Source: Hyphomonas beringensis (GTDB lineage: Bacteria > Pseudomonadota > Alphaproteobacteria > Caulobacterales > Hyphomonadaceae). Taken from it: 64,000 nt of DNA. The stretch covers positions 22,815 to 86,814 of the forward strand of contig NZ_AWFF01000031.1 in NCBI RefSeq assembly GCF_000682755.1, given 5' to 3'. The position numbers were made by a program, and so were the translations under genes. The notes below the pieces were generated by a model. The model was not told where the DNA came from, ran no database searches, and saw nothing but the letters and a program-made list of their open reading frames with translations. Below, in pieces: positions 46,629 through 55,185 of the stretch. How positions within the stretch are numbered: position 1 is the first letter of the stretch; the number at the start of each line of letters is the position of its first letter.

Positions 46629-46675
46629 GGCGTGAAAACGAACTGCCCCGCCTTCAGTTCCCGGCGGATGGAAAC

Positions 46676-48196
46676 TTAATCTGCCGCCAGCGCCACTTTG
46701 CGGCTCTCATCATTCGCATCGGCAACAGATTGCAGCATTGCATCCAGATCTTCCCGGTCGAACACATTGCTGCCCAGTGTCACCATCTCAATGGCCCGCG
46801 TGGCGGAAATGTCTTCCAGCGGATTCTCCCGGAGCAGCACCATGTTCGCCTTGCGCCCCGCGCTGATCTCGCCGGTATTGCTGCCCATGAAGGCGGCCGG
46901 CGTCACCGTCGCAGAGGCCAACACCTCGGCCGGGCTCATGCCTGCCTCATTGATGGCCTCCAATTCGTCATGGAAGGAAAAGCCCGGCACCATGACCGGC
47001 ACATTCGCATCCGTGCCCGCCAGAATGTCGACGCCATGTTCCAGCATCGCCTCGAATAGAATGTGCTGCGCCTCGGCATAGGCCTTCCAGTAGACCAGGC
47101 TGCGGGCCTGGCGGCGCGCGTCCATGCCTTCCGGCCAGCGATAGATATTCACCTCCGGCAGCCAGCCCATGCCACGCGACGTGATCACCGTGCCCTCGGC
47201 AATGCCCGGATTTTCATATTCCAGTTCAGCGGCCTGCAGCACATCCTTCAGATGGGATTTCTGGCGATGAAAGCTGTCGACCAAACTCATCGTGGAGGTC
47301 ACCATGATACCCTCCTGCACCAGATGCGCGGCCACATCATCGCTCCGCTCCCGAACGAATTCCAAAAACGCCTCTGCCTGGTCTGGCCCATAGCCGCCAA
47401 ACTCCTTGTCCAGCTGCTTGACCAGTTCTTCGATGTGCGCAATCTCGGACGCGCTGCCACGCCATACAGCATCCAGATCTGTCGCCATCGGAATATGCCC
47501 GACCAGCGGCATTCCGGCCTCGGCGGCAACCTCGCTCAGCTGGTCATAATTCTCCCGACTCAGATAACTGCTGGATTTCACCGCGTCATAGCCTGCCGCC
47601 TGAAAGTCTGCGACCGCCTGCTCTATTTCTTTCCGGTTACGAACAATGGTTTTGCGCTGTGTCCAGCCGACCATCACGCCTTGAAAGCCGACAAAGGTCG
47701 CAAATTGGGGCGCGACGACGAAAATCTCCGGCCCGACCCGGCCCGCTTCGATCTCTCGCTTCCAGGCCAGATTGTTCGGCTGGCCATTCATCTCGCGCAC
47801 CTGTGTCACGCCATTGGCGATATAGAGCAACAGATCATTGGCGCTTTCCCACAAATGGACATGCGAGTCGGTAAAGCCCGGCACCAGATACATGCCCTCA
47901 CCGTCTATGGCGCGAATGCCTTGCGGCACCTCCCCTGCCCCGACTGATCGGATCAGGCCATCCTCGACAATCACGGACTGGTCAGGAATGAAACGGTCCG
48001 CCTCCGGCGCCAGCACACTCACATTGACCAGCGCATAGGTCTCTGCCGCCTCGGCCTCAAGCTCCGGCTCGGCCACCTCAACAAAGGCGCCATACATTCG
48101 GTTCAGTTCGCGGTCGACGAACAGATAGCTCGACACCGTCCCCAGTACCGCAATCACCCCCACGGCCAGCAGGCCCCTGATTACCCATTTCATCAT
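46676..48196 (-). CDS. Amidohydrolase family protein with N-terminal membrane anchor
   Basis: The 506-residue protein has a hydrophobic N-terminal segment (residues 7-27), likely a signal anchor, and the amidohydrolase barrel: PGFTDSHVHLWE with the metal HxH, a carboxylated-lysine region and DILAGTDANVPV with the Asp ligand. These enzymes act on amide, lactam or ester bonds. It is divergent from a TetR gene, with operator-like repeats between, so its expression is probably controlled by that regulator. Confidence 0.9.
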   Translation of the reverse strand: MMKWVIRGLLAVGVIAVLGTVSSYLFVDRELNRMYGAFVEVAEPELEAEAAETYALVNVSVLAPEADRFIPDQSVIVEDGLIRSVGAGEVPQGIRAIDGEGMYLVPGFTDSHVHLWESANDLLLYIANGVTQVREMNGQPNNLAWKREIEAGRVGPEIFVVAPQFATFVGFQGVMVGWTQRKTIVRNRKEIEQAVADFQAAGYDAVKSSSYLSRENYDQLSEVAAEAGMPLVGHIPMATDLDAVWRGSASEIAHIEELVKQLDKEFGGYGPDQAEAFLEFVRERSDDVAAHLVQEGIMVTSTMSLVDSFHRQKSHLKDVLQAAELEYENPGIAEGTVITSRGMGWLPEVNIYRWPEGMDARRQARSLVYWKAYAEAQHILFEAMLEHGVDILAGTDANVPVMVPGFSFHDELEAINEAGMSPAEVLASATVTPAAFMGSNTGEISAGRKANMVLLRENPLEDISATRAIEMVTLGSNVFDREDLDAMLQSVADANDESRKVALAAD

Positions 48197-48209
48197 GATC
48201 GTCTCGCCT

Positions 48210-48228
48210 ATCTAGTCACTGTCTAGAT
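48210..48228. promoter_or_regulatory. Probable TetR operator, site 1
   Basis: ATCTAGTCACTGTCTAGAT is a near-perfect 19-bp palindrome, with seven of nine base pairs symmetric or more. It contains CACTGTCTAGAT (48217-48228), whose exact reverse complement is found at 48245-48256. It lies between the divergent amidohydrolase and TetR genes. Confidence 0.72.
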
Positions 48229-48244
48229 TTGCTCCTACAGGCAC

Positions 48245-48263
48245 ATCTAGACAGTGTCAAGTT
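48245..48263. promoter_or_regulatory. Probable TetR operator, site 2
   Basis: ATCTAGACAGTGTCAAGTT shares its first 12 bases, inverted, with site 1, and is itself a partial palindrome. The two site centres are 35 bp apart. The site would overlap the promoter and start of the TetR gene. Confidence 0.6.
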
Positions 48264-48282
48264 TAATGCTATGATCCTCCAC

Positions 48283-48921
48283 ATGACAGCTTCATCCCCC
48301 TCTGCATCGCGCGCGAGTTCAAAACGCTACCATCATGGAGACCTTGGCCCGGCCCTGCTCAAGGCGGCGGAGGAAGAACTCGTAGAAAACGGCACAGAAT
48401 CCTTCTCCCTGCGCGCCGTTGCCAAGCGCGCAGGCGTCAGCCATGGCGCGCCTGCTCATCATTTCGGGGATGCCAAGGGCCTGCTCACAGCGCTTGCCGC
48501 CATCGGCTATGACCGCCTGATCGCGGCACAGGAAGCCCGCCAGGCCGCTGCCGCAAAGGATACGACATCCCAGCTGATCGCCATCGGCCTTGGCTATGTC
48601 GATTTCGGCACGGCGAATCCCGCCCTGTTCCGCCTGATGTTTTCCTCTGAAAAACCTGACCGGACCGATGAGGCCTTCGCGTCCAGCTCCCTCACCGCGT
48701 TCGGCAAGCTGGTCGATCTGGTGCAGGCCGAAGTCGGCGCGGACCCGTATGCAGACACTGCGGCCATGAAGGATGTCGTCGCCTCCTGGGCCATGGTGCA
48801 CGGCCTCGCGGATCTTATCCTGTCCGGCCGCATTGAGCGTCTCATGGGCCTCAGCCAGCGCCCGCAAGCGGAAACGGATGCCATCATCACAAACATTTTG
48901 CTCCGCCCCATAGAGCGATAG
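48283..48921 (+). CDS. TetR/AcrR family regulator
   Basis: The 212-residue protein carries the TetR helix-turn-helix (YHHGDLGPALLKAAEEELVENGTESFSLRAVAKRAGVSHGAPAHHFGDAKGLL) and a TetR_C domain with the LFRLMF pattern. Start ATG 48283 is chosen; ATG 48271 is possible. ATG 48229 would fall in the operator pair. It probably represses itself and the divergent amidohydrolase. Confidence 0.9.
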   Translation: MTASSPSASRASSKRYHHGDLGPALLKAAEEELVENGTESFSLRAVAKRAGVSHGAPAHHFGDAKGLLTALAAIGYDRLIAAQEARQAAAAKDTTSQLIAIGLGYVDFGTANPALFRLMFSSEKPDRTDEAFASSSLTAFGKLVDLVQAEVGADPYADTAAMKDVVASWAMVHGLADLILSGRIERLMGLSQRPQAETDAIITNILLRPIER

Positions 48922-48976
48922 GGCCTTACGCGCCTTCCATCTGGCGTGGCCCGCGACTTTCCCCTATACAGCCCCC

Positions 48977-49348
48977 AGACCAGACGGCCGGGCAGCCGCT
49001 GGCATGCTGGTAACGGCATGTTGGAGGAAAGTCCGGGCTCCAGGGAAACAGGGCGACGGCTAACGGCCGCCCGGCGCGAGCCGAGGGAAAGTGCCACAGA
49101 AAGCAAACCGCCCCTTCTCGAAGGGGTAAGGGTGAAAGGGTGGAGTAAGAGCCCACCGCAGGCCTGGCGACAGGACTGGCACGGTAAACCCCGCCCGGAG
49201 CAAGACCGAATAGGGGGCGCATATGGGCCGTTTTCCGCCCGCGCCCCGGGTGTGTCGCGTGAGGTGCCTGGCAACAGGCATCCCAGAGGAATGGCTGCCA
49301 GATCTCCGCAAGGGGACGAACAGAACCCGGCTTACAGGCCGTCTGGTC
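48977..49348 (+). ncRNA. rnpB: RNase P RNA (bacterial class A)
   Basis: The conserved core is clear: GGAGGAAAGTCCGGGCTCC at about 49022-49040, the CAGGGCGACGG element, GAGGGAAAGTGCCACAGAAA at about 49082-49101, and ACAGAACCCGGCTTAC near 49319-49334. The 5' end AGACCAGACGGCC pairs with GGCCGTCTGGTCT at the 3' end, closing helix P1. The RNA trims tRNA 5' ends with protein RnpA. Ends are set from the P1 pairing, so they may be off by a few bases. No rnpA lies nearby. Confidence 0.95.
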
Positions 49349-49374
49349 TTTTCTCCCGGTCGCGTAAAGCGCGG

Positions 49375-49397
49375 CAATTCGATCGAGGATCGAATTG
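49375..49397. repeat. Perfect 10-bp hairpin downstream of rnpB
   Basis: CAATTCGATC, GAG, GATCGAATTG form a perfect 10-bp stem with a three-base loop, 26 bases after the rnpB end. No T-run follows on either strand. It may help stop or protect the RNA, or be an operator-like element. Confidence 0.6.
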
Positions 49398-49596
49398 AGG
49401 GAGAAAAGGCCTGAAGCGCAAGCGAAGGCTTCTCCGGTGACGCTGCGCGCCTTCACGCTTGCCATGTCCCCGAATTCCCTGGCTTGCCGGCCCAGAAGTG
49501 TGTTGCGATGCCACTCAACCAAAAGTATAAGTTCGGTAAGCGCCCTGCCATTTGCCACGGGCCATTCTGAAGACAACTATCTCGAAAGGATATGGG

Positions 49597-49926
49597 GTGA
49601 AGAAATCTGGATTGGCGATGATTTGGGTATCTGTTGTCGTGGTCGCGGCGGGGCTTTTCCTTTTCTCTCGGACCGGACAATACCAAGAGGCAAAGCTCGA
49701 TTTCGACAAAGCCGCCGTCCAGCTTGAGCTGTGCATGAAAGTCGTTCAGTCCTGCGACACGCCGCGGGACAATTTCGAGGCGGCCTATGCGCGTTACAGC
49801 AATACGGCTCCAGATCCGGTCTATAGTTATTTTGCGCTTGGCGCGGGTGGCGTTCTGCTCCTGCTCGGCACAATCCTCTTCGCCGCTGGGCGCATTGAAG
49901 AGTCAAACAGACTCGCGGCCGGCTAA
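49597..49926 (+). CDS. Small membrane protein of unknown function
   Basis: The 109-residue product has two hydrophobic helices (about 5-25 and 77-97) flanking a charged middle with two Cys (LCMKVVQSCDT). GTG 49597 is chosen because AAAGGA lies a few bases upstream; the ATG at 49552 would add 15 residues before the first helix. No family recognised. Confidence 0.65.
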   Translation: MKKSGLAMIWVSVVVVAAGLFLFSRTGQYQEAKLDFDKAAVQLELCMKVVQSCDTPRDNFEAAYARYSNTAPDPVYSYFALGAGGVLLLLGTILFAAGRIEESNRLAAG

Positions 49927-49959
49927 TCAGACCATTGCACAACACTGCCGCCCACCAGG

Positions 49960-50307
49960 TCAGGTATTCAGTACAACGTCAAACCCACCAAAGATCATCC
50001 GTGAACCATCGAACGGCATCTCCATGCCGGCCATGCGCTCATCCGCCATCAGCTTTTCCCATGCCGCATCGCGCGCCTCCTTGGATGGCCAGCTGATCCA
50101 GGATAGCACGACCGTCTCCCCCTCTTCCAGCTTCACAGCCATCGGCATGGAGGTCAGCTTGCCCTCCGGCACGTCCACGCCCCAGCATTCGACCACAGAC
50201 AAAGCGCCCACTTCCTTGAACAAGTCAGCCGCTTTGCGGGCATGCTCCAAATAAGCCGCCTTTTTGGCCTCTGGCACCGCCGCAAGCATTCCATCCACAT
50301 AACTCAT
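49960..50307 (-). CDS. DUF1428 family protein
   Basis: The 115-residue protein matches DUF1428 (YbaA-like dimeric alpha-beta barrel): YVDGMLAAVPEAKKAAYLEHARKAADLFKEVGALSVVECWGVDVPEGKLT and the end GSRMIFGGF. The function is unknown; the fold binds small molecules. ATG 50307 is the family start. The 5' end is divergent from the next gene. Confidence 0.92.
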   Translation of the reverse strand: MSYVDGMLAAVPEAKKAAYLEHARKAADLFKEVGALSVVECWGVDVPEGKLTSMPMAVKLEEGETVVLSWISWPSKEARDAAWEKLMADERMAGMEMPFDGSRMIFGGFDVVLNT

Positions 50308-50370
50308 ATCGCACCTGTTGCCTCTCTCGCCCCCATTCTCCAATCCTATCTTCCAGCACAGGAGCAGACC

Positions 50371-50916
50371 ATCGAAAACTTTGTCATCCTCTCCGGCTGC
50401 TCCGGCGGCGGAAAGTCCACGCTACTTTCGGCGCTGGCGGATCTTGGCCATGTCACCATTGACGAGCCCGGCCGCCGCGTGGTGGAGGCCGAACAGGCAA
50501 GCGGCGGCTCCGCCCTGCCTTGGCAGGATATGCGCGCCTTCCTCACGCGCGTCATAGAACTTCGCCGCGCTGATCATGACGCCGCCCGCGCCCAGACCGA
50601 CCCGGTCTTCTTTGACCGCAGCCTGATCGATGCCCTGACCGCCTGGCATCACTTGACCGGCTCAGCCGAGCTCGCGCCGCTGGCCGGGCAATACCGCTAT
50701 GCCCGCACGGTCTTCCTCACACCGCCCTGGCCGGAGATTTATGAAACAGACACTGGCCGCCAGCATGGCCTTGATGAGGCACGCGCCGAATATGACCGTC
50801 TACTGACGGCCTATCCCGCCCATGGCTATGACACGGTCCTGCTGCCGAAAGTGCCCGTGGCAGAGCGTGTGAGCTTCCTGCTGGGCCAGATTGACATGGA
50901 CGCAAAGGGGGACTGA
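50371..50916 (+). CDS. AAA-type ATPase/kinase-like protein, apparent ATC start
   Basis: The protein (about 181 residues) is a P-loop NTPase of the AAA_28 type with Walker A GCSGGGKST at 9-17 and a DEPGRRVVE segment, plus FDRSLIDAL and a C-terminal helical part. Between this point and the distant ATG at 50242 no ATG, GTG or TTG occurs in frame. An ATC codon at 50371 stands six bases after GGAG and directly before the conserved FVILSG strand. The upstream ATG would add 43 unlikely residues antisense to DUF1428. I take ATC as the likely start. Confidence 0.72.
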   Translation: MENFVILSGCSGGGKSTLLSALADLGHVTIDEPGRRVVEAEQASGGSALPWQDMRAFLTRVIELRRADHDAARAQTDPVFFDRSLIDALTAWHHLTGSAELAPLAGQYRYARTVFLTPPWPEIYETDTGRQHGLDEARAEYDRLLTAYPAHGYDTVLLPKVPVAERVSFLLGQIDMDAKGD

Positions 50917-51017
50917 GACGGCCTTGTCCCACACCCTTTTGCGCTGAACCTGTTGTTATCACTGGCCAGGCGAAACCTGAATCCGACACAGTCATCGCCC
51001 GCGATAGGCTACGCGCC

Positions 51018-51449
51018 ATGGATCGTCTGTTCGCCCCTCCCACCTGCCAGCTGCCGCCAGAGATGGAGCACTTCCGTTTCTGGGTCTGGGTTCAGCTGAT
51101 TTTGGTGCGGATGTATATCCGGTCGATCAAGGGCCCGGGCGTACCGTTCCGTTATACCGTGAACCGGCGCGGCGATCTCATCGTGCTATATGTTGGCAAG
51201 ACGGAGGCCGAACTCGACGCGGCCCTCGCCAGGCTGAGACAGCTGGAACCAAAGAAGAAAGATCCGATCGCGTGGGAGCCGTCGAAAGCGCTCACCGCCG
51301 CGCTTGATGGCAGCGGCCTCATCTCCGCTCACCCTGGCGAAAGCCGGGGCCCAGGACAGCAGGCTATGAACGCGCAGTTCTGGGTTCCGGCTTTTGCCGT
51401 GATGAGCGCCAAGGCTGCGGGATACATGCTGCCCCCACCCGACACCTGA
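51018..51449 (+). CDS. Small unknown protein with repeat-derived C terminus
   Basis: The 143-residue frame has an aromatic/basic N-terminal half (FRFWVWVQLILVRMYIRSIKG, then YTVNRRGDLIVLYVGKTEAELDAALARLRQLE) that looks like a real small protein. From residue 104 on it reads through a palindromic repeat (HPGESRGPGQQ), so the last 40 residues are encoded by the inserted element. No family recognised. An alternative start is ATG 51063. Confidence 0.5.
   Translation: MDRLFAPPTCQLPPEMEHFRFWVWVQLILVRMYIRSIKGPGVPFRYTVNRRGDLIVLYVGKTEAELDAALARLRQLEPKKKDPIAWEPSKALTAALDGSGLISAHPGESRGPGQQAMNAQFWVPAFAVMSAKAAGYMLPPPDT
51327..51407. repeat. Dispersed palindromic repeat, intragenic
   Basis: Two 28-base arms (51327-51354 and 51380-51407) match as an inverted repeat at 22 of 28 positions around a 25-base loop. 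The GGCGAAAGCCGG and CCGGCTTTTGCCG cores resemble the small palindromic repeats common in alphaproteobacteria, which code for ...SRGPG... or ...FRRD... in ORFs. Confidence 0.7.
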
Positions 51450-51525
51450 CCCATCTCTCTACGGATGAAAACTCAGTCTCTGGAAACGAAGCGCCTTCAC
51501 GGGCGTTGCACGCGCAGGAAAATGC

Positions 51526-52188
51526 CTACACCCGGCCTGCGGTCATTTCCTGAATGAAGGCATCTGCCTCGGCAATCGAGCGCTCCATTTCAGCAATCAG
51601 GTCGGCCACATCGGTCTCGATGTCACGCGTCTCATTGCTGAGCGCCGCAATCGCCCGCGCATTCAGATTATGCTTCAGGAACAATACGCGGTCATGGAAC
51701 ACGGCCAGAACCGGGTCCATGGATTCCGCAGCCTGGTCCATCTTGTTCACCAGGATACCATAGCGCTCGCGCGTATCTTCCAGCTGCTGGGCCGAGACGC
51801 GGCGCAGCTCAGGATCGGAATATTCTTCCAGTTCCTTGCGCCATTCCACGAACAGATCGCGCGACACGATCTTCATGCTCTTGATGCGGGCGCGCACCTT
51901 TTCGGCCTTGTCCTCGGCCCGGTCATACGTATTCGACAGGCGGTCATAGGAGGCTTCCAGCTCTCCCCCGTCCAGCGCGACGACAGAGCGGAAAGCTTCC
52001 AGCGCGTCATTGAACTCGACCTTCGCGTCTTCCTGCGCCGCGGCAGCCTCATTCACGCGCGAGACCAGCAGGTCGCGCTTCTGATAGCCGAATTGTTCCA
52101 TCGTGCCGTAATAGGCACTGGAGCATCCCGCGACACTCGATGTGGCAAGAAACGCTGCAAGCATTGCAGAACGCAAGCGAATGGTCAT
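51526..52188 (-). CDS. DUF2959 family lipoprotein
   Basis: The 220-residue product has a lipoprotein signal (VAGC, Cys near 22) and is then almost entirely helical coiled coil. The YYGTMEQFGYQKRDLLVSRV start and YDRAEDKAEKVRARIKSM match DUF2959. The function is unknown; the protein is likely to be periplasmic and elongated. Confidence 0.88.
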   Translation of the reverse strand: MTIRLRSAMLAAFLATSSVAGCSSAYYGTMEQFGYQKRDLLVSRVNEAAAAQEDAKVEFNDALEAFRSVVALDGGELEASYDRLSNTYDRAEDKAEKVRARIKSMKIVSRDLFVEWRKELEEYSDPELRRVSAQQLEDTRERYGILVNKMDQAAESMDPVLAVFHDRVLFLKHNLNARAIAALSNETRDIETDVADLIAEMERSIAEADAFIQEMTAGRV

Positions 52189-52321
52189 GACGTCACCCCT
52201 TCCCGTGAAGACTGCTAGCCCCTGTCTGCCGTGCGCCGCCGTGTCAGTCCAGCAATCAGACGCAAAAACCTTCTCACACCCGGGAAAATGCGCCCTTCAC
52301 GGCGCAGACGGCCACGTCCCG

Positions 52322-53344
52322 CTAGGCTTTCAGGGCGCTCAGCAGCGCGTCGACCTCTTCAGCCTGCGTGGTCCAGCTGCAAACCAGCCGCTGGCTGCCG
52401 CCCATCCAGGGATAGAACACGGCCCCGGCAGCACGCAGACGGGCGACCTGATCGTCAGAGAGCAGCGCAAACACTTCATTGCCCTCCGGCGCAAAGGCCA
52501 GCTCCACGCCCTGGCTTTGCAGCCCGTCTGCCAGTCGGCGCGCGGCCTGATTGGCCTGCATTGCCAGCTTCATCCAGAGATCGTCTTTCAGCATCGCCTC
52601 GGCTTGCGCCGCGATGAAGCGCATCTTGGGCGGCATGTGACCGGAGCGTTTTGCGCGCGCTTCCAGCTCCCGCTTTTTCTCGCGCGCCTTGCCAAACAGA
52701 AGGATGATCTCGCAGCCGATCGCGCCGGTCTTGGTCAGGCCGAAGGTCAGCACATCAATACCGGCCTTCCAGGTCATCTCTGCGGGGGCGGCACGCGTGG
52801 CGGCCAATGCATTGCCAAGGCGTGCGCCATCCATATGCACACTCAGGCCCTTCGCATGGGCCCGCTCCGCATAGTCCGCCACCTGAGCAACCGTGTAGGC
52901 GGTGCCGTTCTCAGTCAGATTTGTCAGGGACAGGACATGCGCCGGCGTCTCATGCACAAAGTCATGATTGATGCGCGCCAATGCCTCGTCCAGCTGCTCG
53001 CTGCCGATCTTGCCATCAGGCCCGCGCAGCAGCTGCAGCTTACCACCGCCGGAAAAGAATTCCGGCGCGCCGCGCTCATCCACCGCAATATGCGCGCCGG
53101 CATGGCACAGCACCGCGCCGGTCGGTGGGCAGAAGCATGACAGCGCCAGCGCATTTGACGCCGTGCCGGACGCCGTCATCCAGTAATCGAAATCATCCGT
53201 GCCAAACACATCGGCCAGACGCTGTCTCAGTCGCAGGGTGATCGCATCATTGCCATAGCTCGCCTCCAGTCCTGTATTGGCGGCGGCAAGCGCCTCCAGA
53301 ACAGATGGGTGCGCCGGGGCGGACGTATCGGAAGAGAAATTCAT
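52322..53344 (-). CDS. Threonine aldolase-like / beta-eliminating lyase
   Basis: The 340-residue PLP enzyme of fold type I has NFSSDTSAPAHPSVLEALAAAN at the start, VHMDGARLGNALAAT, and the PLP lysine in LTFGLTKTGAIGCE at about residue 205. It matches low-specificity threonine aldolases, which split threonine to glycine and acetaldehyde. It is 0 bases downstream of the SDR stop codon. Confidence 0.9.
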   Translation of the reverse strand: MNFSSDTSAPAHPSVLEALAAANTGLEASYGNDAITLRLRQRLADVFGTDDFDYWMTASGTASNALALSCFCPPTGAVLCHAGAHIAVDERGAPEFFSGGGKLQLLRGPDGKIGSEQLDEALARINHDFVHETPAHVLSLTNLTENGTAYTVAQVADYAERAHAKGLSVHMDGARLGNALAATRAAPAEMTWKAGIDVLTFGLTKTGAIGCEIILLFGKAREKKRELEARAKRSGHMPPKMRFIAAQAEAMLKDDLWMKLAMQANQAARRLADGLQSQGVELAFAPEGNEVFALLSDDQVARLRAAGAVFYPWMGGSQRLVCSWTTQAEEVDALLSALKA

Positions 53345-54097
53345 TCAGACCTGCGTATCCGGGGTTTGCCACATCAGATGCTGCCCGCCATCGCTGGCAA
53401 TCATCTGTCCGGTCACGCTGCGCGCGGAGATCAGATAGCGCATGGCGTTCACGATCTCTTCGGGGCTGGACCCCTCCCCCGTCAGCGTCGCGCGCGTTTC
53501 GGCGGCGAACTCTTCCTCACTCTGATGTTTTGAGCGAAGTGTCGGCCCCGGCCCGATGGCATTGACGCGCACAGTCGGCGCCAGTGCCTGCGCCAGTGTC
53601 TGCGTTGCCTGCCACAGCGCGGCCTTGGACAGCGTGTAGGTGAAGAATTGCGGGGTCAGCTTCCAGACCCGCTGGTCCAGCATGTTGATGACCAGGCCAC
53701 GCTCGCCCTTTGGCAGGGCCTCGGCCAGGCATTGTGCCAGATGGACTGGCGCGCGCAGATTGGCGTTCATGTGCGCGTCCCATCCCTCGCGGGTATGGGT
53801 GAGGGCCGTATCATCCTCAAACAAGGATGCGGAATTGATCAGCAGCGTCACCGGCCGACCGAGCTTTTCCGCCGCCTTCAGGATCAGGTCTCCGGTCTCG
53901 GCCTCATCGGTCAGGTCGGCCTGCAGCGTGATCGCCTCTCCGCCGGCGTCGCGGATCGCGGCGGCAGTCTCTTCGGCCCCGTCAGCTGAGCTGTTGTAAT
54001 GGACAATCACATGCCAGCCATCGGCGCCCAACGCTTCGGCCATGGCACGGCCCAGCCGTTTGCCGGCCCCGGTGACAAGCGCGGCGCCGGGGGTCAT
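53345..54097 (-). CDS. SDR oxidoreductase, FolM/PTR1-like pteridine reductase
   Basis: The 250-residue short-chain dehydrogenase has the cofactor motif VTGAGKRLGRAMAE, with the Lys-Arg pair that prefers NADPH. The catalytic Ser is replaced by Asp141, with Tyr154 and Lys158 placed as D-x12-Y-x3-K. That spacing matches PTR1-type pteridine reductases (Asp181, Tyr194, Lys198). It may reduce dihydrofolate or dihydromonapterin. Its start overlaps the antiporter's 3' end by 4 bases. Confidence 0.82.
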   Translation of the reverse strand: MTPGAALVTGAGKRLGRAMAEALGADGWHVIVHYNSSADGAEETAAAIRDAGGEAITLQADLTDEAETGDLILKAAEKLGRPVTLLINSASLFEDDTALTHTREGWDAHMNANLRAPVHLAQCLAEALPKGERGLVINMLDQRVWKLTPQFFTYTLSKAALWQATQTLAQALAPTVRVNAIGPGPTLRSKHQSEEEFAAETRATLTGEGSSPEEIVNAMRYLISARSVTGQMIASDGGQHLMWQTPDTQV

Positions 54098-55083
54098 GCC
54101 GCAGAGGGCTGGACCAGGCCCAGCAAATTGAACCTGCTGATCAGACCATAGATATAGAGGGCATAGATCAGCAGCATCAGAACTCCCATCAGGCGGCCAA
54201 GGCGCGCATGGGTCATGATGAAGACACCGATCAGCAATGCGGCGAAGGCCATGACCCAGTGGTCATACTGCGTGAAAGTGGGCGCAATCTCAATCGGCCC
54301 GAAGAAGGAGATGATGCCGCCCGCGCCCAGAATATTGAAAATATTGGAGCCGAGTACGTTGCCGATGGCCACTTCGCCATGCCGGCGCATGGCGGCCGCA
54401 ATGGCCGCGCCAATCTCTGGCAGCGAAGTGCCAATGGCCAGCAGGGTCAGGCCAATCCATTCCTGGGGCACATTGTAAAAGGTCGCGATACCGACGCCGC
54501 CAGCAATGATCAGATGCGCGCCCAGCACCAGGCCGCCAATGCCCAGCGGCACATAGGCCAGCGCGCGGGCGACGCTGATATGCGGGGCCTCTTCCAGTTC
54601 CACGCCGGGGTCTTCCCCGCTCGCCACCGCCCGGCGCGCCTGGATCAGCGTCACGCCGCAATAGCCGAGCAGGATCATCAGGAACAAGATGCCGGTCAGC
54701 GGGGTCAGCGTGGACCAGCCGGTTACGCATATCCAGACGGCCGTCGCCACCAGCATGGCGATCAGGGCCCGGCCCTGCCCGCTGCCGCCCGCGGCAAACG
54801 GCATGATCAGCGCGGGCACGCCCAGCACGAGGAAAATGTTTGCAATGTTGGAGCCGACAATATTGCCGATCGCGAGCCCTGCGCGGTCTTCCAGCGCAGC
54901 GTTCAGCGATACGATCATCTCCGGCGCAGATGTGCCGAAGCCGACAATGAATATGCCTGCGATCAGGGGGGAAACACCAAGGCGCCTGGCAATCGCCACC
55001 GCGCCGTTCACAAGGAAATCCCCTGCAAACGCCATGATAACGAGCCCCCCGATCAGGGCGGCGATCAGGGTAAGATCAGGCAT
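54094..55083 (-). CDS. Na+/Ca2+ antiporter, YrbG family
   Basis: The 329-residue protein has ten hydrophobic helices in two inverted repeats, each with the cation motif: GTSAPEMIVSLNAALEDRAGLAIGNIVGSNIANI and GTSLPEIGAAIAAAMRRHGEVAIGNVLGSNIFNIL. It exchanges calcium and sodium across the inner membrane. A 28-codon membrane peptide gene lies 15 bases upstream. Confidence 0.94.
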   Translation of the reverse strand: MPDLTLIAALIGGLVIMAFAGDFLVNGAVAIARRLGVSPLIAGIFIVGFGTSAPEMIVSLNAALEDRAGLAIGNIVGSNIANIFLVLGVPALIMPFAAGGSGQGRALIAMLVATAVWICVTGWSTLTPLTGILFLMILLGYCGVTLIQARRAVASGEDPGVELEEAPHISVARALAYVPLGIGGLVLGAHLIIAGGVGIATFYNVPQEWIGLTLLAIGTSLPEIGAAIAAAMRRHGEVAIGNVLGSNIFNILGAGGIISFFGPIEIAPTFTQYDHWVMAFAALLIGVFIMTHARLGRLMGVLMLLIYALYIYGLISRFNLLGLVQPSAA

Positions 55084-55098
55084 TTACCAGGAAAACTC

Positions 55099-55185
55099 CT
55101 AGTCCAGGCGCTTGTATTCAATGAAATTCAGGATGCCGAACACGATCACAATCGCGGCAATGGCAATCAGGGAAGGATGGATCAT
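55099..55185 (-). CDS. 28-residue single-pass membrane peptide
   Basis: ATG to TAG encodes MIHPSLIAIAAIVIVFGIL followed by NFIEYKRLD: one hydrophobic helix and a short charged tail, the shape of small subunits such as KdpF or CydX. It lies 15 bases upstream of the antiporter in the same direction. Its ribosome site is weak. It may be a companion or regulator of the antiporter. Confidence 0.5.
   Translation of the reverse strand: MIHPSLIAIAAIVIVFGILNFIEYKRLD

Noticed and set aside
48926..49576. Long open frames on both strands over 48.9-49.6 kb
   Set aside because: They run across the conserved core of RNase P RNA, and their translations look like noise.
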